The notes under the pieces were generated by a model. The model was not told where the DNA came from, did not search any database, and worked only from the letters and a program-made list of their open reading frames with translations. Position numbers and translations under genes: made by a program. A DNA stretch of 8,216 bases, taken from the NCBI GenBank assembly GCA_016650185.1, contig JAENWE010000151.1, positions 1-8,216 on the forward strand, given 5' to 3'. Position 1 is the first letter of the stretch; every line of letters begins with the position of its first letter. The stretch is from Vicinamibacteria bacterium (lineage in GTDB: Bacteria > Acidobacteriota > Vicinamibacteria > Fen-336 > JAGNNV01). Below, one piece after another: positions 1 to 4,760 of the stretch.

Positions 1-87
1 AGATTTTTCGCCAGATCAAGGCGCCGAACCGCAGTAATACCCTGGAGTATTTCAAGGTTTGGCAACGCAGAGATGGCGGAAAAGATC
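1..87. repeat. Imperfect palindrome, ERIC-like dispersed repeat candidate
   Basis: The stretch folds on itself about a centre near 44. Nested arms: 4-13 (TTTTTCGCCA) pairs with 74-83 (TGGCGGAAAA), one G-T pair; 24-30 (CCGAACC) pairs with 56-62 (GGTTTGG), one G-T pair; 36-40 (AATAC) pairs perfectly with 47-51 (GTATT) around a six-base loop. It lies just after the last gene, has no convincing coding frame, and touches the window edge, so it may be incomplete. No T-run follows either end, which argues against a simple intrinsic terminator. The size and shape resemble ERIC-type palindromic repeats. Whether it is repeated in the genome cannot be seen from one copy. Confidence 0.5.
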
Positions 88-101
88 CGCTTTCGACGCG
101 G
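87..101. other. Short GC hairpin between the cupin stop and the palindrome
   Basis: CCGC (87-90) and GCGG (98-101) can form a four-base-pair stem with a seven-base loop. It sits about 20 bases downstream of the cupin stop. It is too weak and lacks a T-run, so I do not call it a terminator. Nothing else is recognisable between 88 and 122. Confidence 0.25.
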
Positions 102-122
102 AGGGACTTTCGCCACGGGCTG

Positions 123-497
123 CTAGGGCTTGTTGGTCCCAGCCCGGCCGTAGCGATCTTCCAGCCGAACCACATCGTCGAGTTCGGGCGTGGAGACCTC
201 GACCAGGTCCACGTCGGTGACTCCGGTCATCCGGTGGACCGTGCCCGGCACGATGTGGAAGATATCGCCGGGCGTCATTTCCGCCTTCTTCAGCGTCGAT
301 GGATCGTCCTTCGAGCCTGTTTCGAAGAGCAGCGTGCCGGATTGAACCATGATGGTCTCGTCCTTCACGTTGTGATACTGGAGAGACAGGCTCTCGCCGG
401 CCTTGATGTGCAGGAGCTTTCCCACGTACCTCTCGGTGCGGGCCCACCAGATCTCGTGGCCCCAGGGCTTGTCGATGCGCTTCGCGTCTTCCTTCAC
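123..497 (-). CDS. Small cupin protein, phosphomannose isomerase-like
   Basis: The 124-residue product is a single cupin barrel resembling the C-terminal domain of type II phosphomannose isomerase/GDP-mannose pyrophosphorylase (PF01050 type). It shows KPWGHEIWWA (10-19), RYVGKLLHIKAGESLSLQYH (23-42), first cupin motif with His42 and Glu47, second motif PGDIFHIVPGTVHRM (76-90) with His88, and a conserved tail STPELDDVVRLEDRYGR (102-118). The second metal-ligand His of the HxH pair is Val44, so the site has three of the four usual ligands. As I recall, related small cupins share a YHxxKDE pattern, so this may be the subfamily norm. The start is GTG at 497, preceded by GAGGG at six bases and overlapping the mini-ORF stop. 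Enzyme activity is unproven: a sugar-phosphate isomerase or epimerase-like role or a sugar-binding sensor are both possible. Its place at the end of a PTS cluster suggests sugar-phosphate metabolism. It is the last gene before a non-coding tail. Confidence 0.8.
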   Translation of the reverse strand: MKEDAKRIDKPWGHEIWWARTERYVGKLLHIKAGESLSLQYHNVKDETIMVQSGTLLFETGSKDDPSTLKKAEMTPGDIFHIVPGTVHRMTGVTDVDLVEVSTPELDDVVRLEDRYGRAGTNKP

Positions 498-565
498 GGA
501 TGGCCCTCGTAGTTCGTTGTTTCGCGTGTCCGATTGTGCCGCTTCAAAATCTCCCGACCCATCAT
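494..565 (-). CDS. Possible 23-codon mini-ORF bridging ptsI and the cupin gene
   Basis: Reading the minus strand from the ATG at 565, 23 codons run to a TGA at 496-494. The peptide starts MMGREILKRH and ends NYEGHP; it is basic in its first two thirds and resembles no family I know. The upstream end overlaps the ptsI stop as ATGA, the downstream end overlaps the cupin GTG as GTGA, and a strong ribosome site precedes it. These are the same junction types used elsewhere in this operon. About two thirds of its third codon positions are G or C, which neither proves nor excludes coding. It could be a leader-type ORF that carries ribosomes across the 64-base gap to the cupin gene, or a chance ORF in a spacer. 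No annotation pipeline would normally report it. Confidence 0.35.
   Translation of the reverse strand: MMGREILKRHNRTRETTNYEGHP
504..508 (-). promoter_or_regulatory. Shine-Dalgarno site of the cupin gene
   Basis: GAGGG lies six bases before the GTG at 497 on the minus strand. It supports this non-ATG start; no ATG, GTG or TTG exists further upstream in the same frame within the intergenic gap. Confidence 0.55.
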
Positions 566-2253
566 CTCCCCTCCTGCACGCTCAAGAGCGTGGCCGCGAA
601 CGACTCAGCGGTCAGCGAATCAGACTTCGAGGCCAGTGCCACCGCCCTCTCGAGATGGTCGGTTCGGGACGCGGCCAGCACGTGGCGAATCTGCCGGAGG
701 GACGACGGCGCCATCGAGAGTTCACGATAGCCGAGGCCGACCAGCAGTAAGGCGCCTTCGCGACTGGCCGCCATCTCACCGCACACCGAGAGAGGGACCG
801 TCGCCTCGCGGGCGGCGCTCACCATGCCGCCGAGCAGGCGAACCACGCCTGGATGAAACGGCGCGTAGAGATGGCCCACCCGGGGATCCGCGCGATCGAC
901 GGCCAGGGTGTACTGGATCAGATCGTTCGTGCCCACGCACAAGTAGTCGAACGTTCTCCCCAAAGACTCCGCCACCAGCGCGGCGGAGGGAATCTCGATC
1001 ATGGCGCCGAGGGGTGGTCGACGAAAGGCCCGACCGGCCCGCTGCAACTCGCCTTCCAGCTCTTCGATCAGACTGAGGATCTCGACCGCCTCACCCACTC
1101 CGCCCACAAAGGGGAAGAGGATCCGGATCGCTACTTCGTCGGCCGCGCGCAGCAGGGCGCGAAGCTGCGTTCGGAAATAGTCGCCAGCTCTCGACAACAG
1201 GCGGAACGCGCGCAGACCGAGAGCGGGATTGGGGCTCGAAGGGCTCGCCGGAGCCAGATCCTCGGGCCCAAGATCGAACGTCCTCACGGTCAAGGGATGG
1301 GGCGCGACGGCCAGGGCCAGCGTTCGATAGATCTCGAGTTGAGCATCCTCGCTCGGCGCTCGGCCCTGGCGGGAGAGGAGATATTCCGATCGGAACAAGC
1401 CCACCCCCATGGCTCCCGACTCGCGAACCGCCTCGATATCGGAGGGAAATTCGATGTTGGCGCGGAGGATGATTTCGTCGCCATCGCCGGTGCGCGCCGG
1501 CCCCTCCGGCGGCCCGGTCCTCGTCGACTCGCGAACCGGCTCCACCCGGGTCTGGGGCGGCGGATTCGTCTCGATGAAGCCCTGGTCGCCATCCACCAGA
1601 ACGAGCGCTTCGCTCGGCACCTGAGTGGTGGCGGTCCGCACCCCGAGCACGCAGGGGATGGATCGCGACCTCGCCAGAATGGCCATGTGATGGGTCGGCG
1701 ATCCGTGGTCGGCCACCAGAGCGCCCACCAAGGACCAGTCGATCTCCGCGGCCTCGGATGGCTTGAGGTCTTCGCAGACGAGAACGACTTTTTGGCCGCG
1801 GGGCAGGACCAGATCGCCCTTCGTCCCCCCCAGGAGCGCCAACACGCGGTCCAGCACATCGTCGAGATCGTGGGACCGCTCGGCAATCACGCTGGAGGCG
1901 CGCGCGAAAAGACGTCGTAACTCGTCGCAGACGATGGAGAGGGCCCACTCCGCGCCGATGAGCCTCTCTTCGATCAAGGTCAGACTGCGACCCGCGAACA
2001 GCGGATCCTGAAGCATCAGGATCTGGGCGTCGAACAGATAGGCATGGGCCTCTCCGGCTTCATGGGAGAGCCGGGCGCGAAGGTCGGCGAGCTCGCTCTG
2101 GGCCCCGCGGAACGCGGTTTGAAGCCGCTCCCTCTCCGCGGACACGGCCCGTTGATCAAGGCTGCGAAACGGGACTTGCCGCTCGGCGCGTCGAAACACG
2201 AACGCCTTTCCCAGCACCTGGCCGGGGGCGATGGCAAAGCCGGACAGCTTCAA
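562..2253 (-). CDS. ptsI: PTS enzyme I (phosphoenolpyruvate-protein phosphotransferase)
   Basis: Enzyme I autophosphorylates from PEP and hands the phosphate to HPr. The 563 residues follow the EI plan: N-terminal HPr-binding helices (about 25-145), phosphohistidine domain with active His189 (same number as E. coli) in SPTHHMAILARS, and a C-terminal PEP-binding barrel. Visible barrel residues include Arg288 (GVGLFRSEYLL), Arg324 (TVRTFDLG), NPALGLRAFR (342-351), Glu420 (AMIEIPSAA), GTNDLIQYTLAVDR (441-454), HLYAPFHPGVVRL and catalytic Cys491 (SVCGEMA). Motifs deviate from consensus: GGRTSH becomes GSPTHH, GGDK becomes GPED, and the Ser before GTND is Cys-Val. The linker at 229-257 is Pro-rich rather than helical. 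The start is TTG at 2253, overlapping the HPr stop; it places FAIAPGQVLGKAFV where EI proteins begin. It is probably active, given that the key catalytic residues remain. The last codon is AGA, within a purine run that may serve the next gene. Confidence 0.94.
   Translation of the reverse strand: MKLSGFAIAPGQVLGKAFVFRRAERQVPFRSLDQRAVSAERERLQTAFRGAQSELADLRARLSHEAGEAHAYLFDAQILMLQDPLFAGRSLTLIEERLIGAEWALSIVCDELRRLFARASSVIAERSHDLDDVLDRVLALLGGTKGDLVLPRGQKVVLVCEDLKPSEAAEIDWSLVGALVADHGSPTHHMAILARSRSIPCVLGVRTATTQVPSEALVLVDGDQGFIETNPPPQTRVEPVRESTRTGPPEGPARTGDGDEIILRANIEFPSDIEAVRESGAMGVGLFRSEYLLSRQGRAPSEDAQLEIYRTLALAVAPHPLTVRTFDLGPEDLAPASPSSPNPALGLRAFRLLSRAGDYFRTQLRALLRAADEVAIRILFPFVGGVGEAVEILSLIEELEGELQRAGRAFRRPPLGAMIEIPSAALVAESLGRTFDYLCVGTNDLIQYTLAVDRADPRVGHLYAPFHPGVVRLLGGMVSAAREATVPLSVCGEMAASREGALLLVGLGYRELSMAPSSLRQIRHVLAASRTDHLERAVALASKSDSLTAESFAATLLSVQEGR
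566..575 (-). promoter_or_regulatory. Strong Shine-Dalgarno run at the end of ptsI
   Basis: The minus-strand text AGGAGGGGAG sits in the last codons of ptsI, directly before tandem ATG codons (565 and 562). GGAGG is seven bases from the second ATG, an optimal spacing. It is the best-looking ribosome site in the window, yet no known gene starts there, which is the main reason to suspect a short ORF. Confidence 0.5.
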
Positions 2254-2525
2254 CTCCTGGGAGCCTCGCCAAAACCCGCCGCGACGAGCGCGGCCAGAGA
2301 GCGCACCGCCTCTTTCTCGTCAGGGCCCGATGCCTGAATCTGAAGACTGGACCCACACGGCGCCGCCAGAAGGAGTAAACCAAGGATGGACTTGCCGTCC
2401 ATCTGCTTGTCCTTGAGGCACACGGTGATCTGAGCGTCGAACCGCGAGGCTTCGGCGACGAACTTCGCCGCCGCCCGCGCATGGAAGCCCAGAGAGTTCA
2501 CCACGCGGACAGTTTTTCGCTTCAC
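2250..2525 (-). CDS. ptsH: Phosphocarrier protein HPr
   Basis: HPr is the small cytoplasmic phosphocarrier that takes phosphate from EI on His15 and passes it to EIIA. With a GTG start at 2525 the product has 91 residues, and the numbering is exactly canonical: active-site His15 in LGFHARAAAKF and regulatory Ser46 in MDGKSILGLLLLAA. The Ser46 region, the site used by HprK, is well preserved, in line with hprK in the same operon. The C-terminal helix (DEKEAVRSLAALV) is typical. The start is chosen because it gives the family length, the standard residue numbering, and a GTGA overlap with the EIIA stop. The same frame is open upstream to 2759, but that stretch lies inside the EIIA gene and reads as shadow sequence. 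There is no clear ribosome site (the upstream text is C-rich), so translation is presumably coupled to EIIA. The stop overlaps the ptsI TTG start. Confidence 0.95.
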   Translation of the reverse strand: MKRKTVRVVNSLGFHARAAAKFVAEASRFDAQITVCLKDKQMDGKSILGLLLLAAPCGSSLQIQASGPDEKEAVRSLAALVAAGFGEAPRS

Positions 2526-2920
2526 CGTTTGGGGGAACCGAGTAAGTGCCCGGCCACTTGAACGCTCTCCCGTCCCTGCACGCAAACGAGCCGGGCCACT
2601 TCGGCGAGAGGCTTGGTCCGAATCTGGCACGCCTTGATCAGCATCGGAAGATTCACACCCGTGACCACCTCCACCCCATCCCCTGCGAAGGGCAGGACAA
2701 GATTCGTGGGCGTCCCGCCGAACATGTCCGTGAGGACCAGGACATTCTTCCGGCCGCAAAGCGCCAGGGCCTTTCCGATGTGGCCCTTGGCCACGTCCGC
2801 GTCGACCTCCCAGTCGATCGAGAGAGCCTCCACCCTCTCTTGGTCGCCCACGATCATCTCCAGGGCGTTCACCAGTTCCTTGGCCACGTCTCCGTGGGTC
2901 ACCACGAGAATTCCGATCAT
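2522..2920 (-). CDS. PTS EIIA component, mannose family
   Basis: The 132-residue protein is a stand-alone mannose/sorbose-family EIIA domain (PF03610 type), which accepts phosphate from HPr on a histidine. It begins MIGILVVTHGD, placing the expected phosphorylated His at residue 9 at the end of the first beta strand. Further family motifs are LTDMFGGTPTN (63-73) and VVTGVNLPML (85-94). The C-terminal 20 residues (GRESV to SPKR) extend slightly beyond the core. No EIIB, EIIC or EIID is in the window, so this EIIA is more likely a regulatory phosphate acceptor than part of a sugar importer. Such lone EIIA-Man genes beside rapZ, HPr and EI occur in several diderm phyla; their targets are poorly known. 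The ATG at 2920 overlaps the rapZ stop, and no strong ribosome site is seen, so expression likely relies on coupling. Its 3' end overlaps HPr as GTGA. Confidence 0.92.
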   Translation of the reverse strand: MIGILVVTHGDVAKELVNALEMIVGDQERVEALSIDWEVDADVAKGHIGKALALCGRKNVLVLTDMFGGTPTNLVLPFAGDGVEVVTGVNLPMLIKACQIRTKPLAEVARLVCVQGRESVQVAGHLLGSPKR

Positions 2921-3804
2921 TTTTGCTTGATATCCCGATGACGCAGGCGGATGGTCACGCCCTCGATCTCAGCCAGTTCATCCGCCACTTGGCGGGCGAT
3001 CATGACAGAACGATGCCGGCCCCCCGTGCAGCCGATGGCAATGGTCAGGTAGGCCTTGCCTTCCTCGACGTACTTCGGTACGACAAAACTGAGGAAGGCC
3101 AAAAGCTTCGATTGAAACTCGACGGTCCCGGGAGCTCGCTTGAGGAAGCGAACGACCTTCGGGTCCAGGCCGGTGAGTCGACGCAACCGGGGATCGAAGT
3201 GCGGATTCTTCAAGAAGCGAACATCGAAGACCAGATCGGCCTCCGTGGGAAGCCCGAGCTTGAAGCCAAACGACAGCACCGTGAGCACCAGACCATGGTC
3301 TCCCATCCCGTCGTCGAAGTGCTCCTGAATGTAACCCCTCAGTTGGTGAACGCTCAGGCTGGAGGTGTCGAGGATCAGATCCGCGAGACGGCGAACCGAG
3401 GTGAGCGCCTGCCGCTCCTCGCGAAGGCCCTGGCGGACCGGCTGATGGGGGGCGAGGGGATGGGCCCTTCGAGTCTCGGAGAACCGGCGGATCAGGGCCG
3501 GATCGGAGGCCTCCAGAAAGATAAGGCTGATCTTGAGGGACTGGCGCTTCAACTTCTCGAAAGCCCGCCCGAAATGGGCCACGAAGCCGGGCTCACGCAT
3601 ATCGACCACCAGGCCGGCGCGCGGGATGGCCGACGACTTCAAGAAATCTACGAAGTCGGGGAGCAGCTTGGTGGGGAGATTGTCGACGCAGAAGAAGCCG
3701 AGGTCCTCAAGCGCGTTGGCGGCGTGCGACTTGCCCGAACCCGAAAGCCCGGAGATGAGTACGATCTCCGCCTGACGTTTGGACACAGCGCGGGGGGCCT
3801 TCAT
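2917..3804 (-). CDS. rapZ: RapZ family RNase adapter / nucleotide-binding protein
   Basis: The 295-residue product belongs to the RapZ (YvcJ/UPF0042) family. In E. coli RapZ binds glucosamine-6-phosphate and small RNAs and controls GlmS, hence amino-sugar supply for the envelope; whether this applies here is not known. Motifs: Walker A GLSGSGKS (19-26), GFFCVDNLP (36-44), GLVVDMRE (64-71), LILDTSSL (143-150), SFGFKLGLPTEADLVFDVR (178-196), and the C-terminal TIAIGCTGGRHRSV (254-267), which in E. coli carries the sugar-binding and RNA-linked part. The start is ATG at 3804, overlapping hprK as ATGA and preceded at six bases by GGAGGGG. The same frame is open up to an ATG at 4035, but that 77-residue extension lies inside hprK, is low-complexity Pro/Arg/Gly text and lacks family similarity. 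The stop overlaps the EIIA start as ATGA. Confidence 0.95.
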   Translation of the reverse strand: MKAPRAVSKRQAEIVLISGLSGSGKSHAANALEDLGFFCVDNLPTKLLPDFVDFLKSSAIPRAGLVVDMREPGFVAHFGRAFEKLKRQSLKISLIFLEASDPALIRRFSETRRAHPLAPHQPVRQGLREERQALTSVRRLADLILDTSSLSVHQLRGYIQEHFDDGMGDHGLVLTVLSFGFKLGLPTEADLVFDVRFLKNPHFDPRLRRLTGLDPKVVRFLKRAPGTVEFQSKLLAFLSFVVPKYVEEGKAYLTIAIGCTGGRHRSVMIARQVADELAEIEGVTIRLRHRDIKQK

Positions 3805-4760
3805 CCCTGACCCCTCCGGCCGGGAATCTCCTGGGTTTCCACTCGGCTCAAGAGGGTGGCGGTGGCGTCGTGACCACGGGCGCGCAGAAGCAAGTTCTTC
3901 GCCGCAAGTTCGACGAGCAGGGCCACGTTTCGTCCCGGCGCCACCGGCAGACGGAGAAGGGGCAGCTCCACATCCAGAATCGTTTCCGTCTCGCGATTGA
4001 GGCCGAGGCGGTCGTAGGCCTTTCTCGGGTTCCATTTCTCCAGGCGGACCACAAGATCGATGGCCTGCTCCGGACTGACCGCCGAGACCCCGTACAGATC
4101 CTGGATATTGAGGATTCCCAGACCGCGGATCTCCATATGGTCGCGGGTCGGCTGGGGCGAGGCGCCCAGGATTCCCAGGGAGTGGGTCCTAATGTCGACG
4201 GCGTCATCCGACACCAACCGGTGTCCCCGGTCCACCAGTTCCAGGCCGCATTCGGATTTCCCGATCCCGCTCGCGCCTCGAATGAAAACGCCGACACCCA
4301 GGACATCGATGAGGACGCCGTGGAGCCGCGCGGTGCGGGCCAGCCGGTCCTCCAGAAATTCGGTCAGCCGCCTGATGAAGAAGGTGGAATCGAGGGCGGT
4401 CGCGAGGAGAGGTATTCCGCGCGCGTCCGCTTCTCTCTTGAGCTCGGGAGGACTATCGAGACCGCGGGTCACCACCACGCAGCAAAGCTTCCCCGCCATG
4501 AGCCGGTGGAGGACGGCCGCGCGCTTCTTGACCGGAAGAGTCCGCAGATAGGACGATTCGCTGCCTCCCAGGATCTGCACCCGGCCCGGGTTCAAGTAGC
4601 GGGTGAAGCCGGTGAGAGCAAGTCCCGGCCTCTGTACCCGGGACCGGTCGATCAGGTTATTGAGCCCGGACCTTCCGGCCAGGAGGTGCAACCCCATGGG
4701 CGAGGCATCCTCGCTCAGGAGAGCCACCACGGGAACGCGAGAAGGAGCGGGCTTTTTCAT
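3801..4760 (-). CDS. hprK: HPr kinase/phosphorylase
   Basis: HprK phosphorylates HPr on Ser46 with ATP or pyrophosphate and removes the group by phosphorolysis, tying PTS state to metabolic energy. The 319-residue product has the usual two parts: an N-terminal domain (about 1-130, with LTGFTRYLNPGRVQILG at 49-65) and a C-terminal kinase domain. The latter holds a conserved His147 in LHGVLIDVLGVGVFIRG, Walker A GASGIGKS (162-169), RLVSDDAVDI (181-190) and the HprK signature EIRGLGILNIQDLYG (210-224). NPRKAYDRLGL (244-254) and the basic C-terminal helix AAKNLLLRARG are also family-like. Length is normal for full-length HprK, unlike the N-terminally shortened alphaproteobacterial form. The ATG overlaps the rpoN stop (ATGA), preceded by AAAGGG. 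Its substrate HPr is encoded three genes downstream with Ser46 in place, so the pair looks functional. Confidence 0.97.
   Translation of the reverse strand: MKKPAPSRVPVVALLSEDASPMGLHLLAGRSGLNNLIDRSRVQRPGLALTGFTRYLNPGRVQILGGSESSYLRTLPVKKRAAVLHRLMAGKLCCVVVTRGLDSPPELKREADARGIPLLATALDSTFFIRRLTEFLEDRLARTARLHGVLIDVLGVGVFIRGASGIGKSECGLELVDRGHRLVSDDAVDIRTHSLGILGASPQPTRDHMEIRGLGILNIQDLYGVSAVSPEQAIDLVVRLEKWNPRKAYDRLGLNRETETILDVELPLLRLPVAPGRNVALLVELAAKNLLLRARGHDATATLLSRVETQEIPGRRGQG
3811..3817 (-). promoter_or_regulatory. Shine-Dalgarno site of rapZ
   Basis: GGAGGGG reads on the minus strand six bases before the ATG at 3804. It supports this start over the in-frame ATG at 4035, which would place the start deep inside hprK. 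Confidence 0.7.

Noticed and set aside
1..122. Intrinsic terminator for the operon
   Set aside because: Hairpins are present, but neither strand shows a T-run directly after a GC-rich stem, so a Rho-independent terminator cannot be supported.
52..447. Minus-strand open frame overlapping the cupin gene in another frame (131 codons)
   Set aside because: Its residues are a shadow of the cupin gene, and its tail runs into the palindromic non-coding region.
853..1920. Long open frame on the plus strand opposite ptsI (355 codons)
   Set aside because: It is antisense to a clear EI gene, has no recognisable domain, and is rich in Arg/Gly/His/Gln text typical of the mirror frame of a GC-rich gene.
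2526..2759. N-terminal extension of HPr to an ATG at 2759
   Set aside because: It lies inside the EIIA gene. The GTG at 2525 gives exact canonical HPr numbering (His15, Ser46) and normal length.
2923..3810. Plus-strand open frame almost exactly mirroring rapZ (295 codons)
   Set aside because: It is codon-aligned with rapZ on the other strand, so its openness follows from the codon bias of rapZ; no domain or ribosome site was seen.
3805..4035. N-terminal extension of rapZ to an ATG at 4035
   Set aside because: It would overlap hprK by about 230 bases, reads as low-complexity sequence, and is less well supported than the ATG at 3804 with its GGAGGGG site and ATGA overlap.
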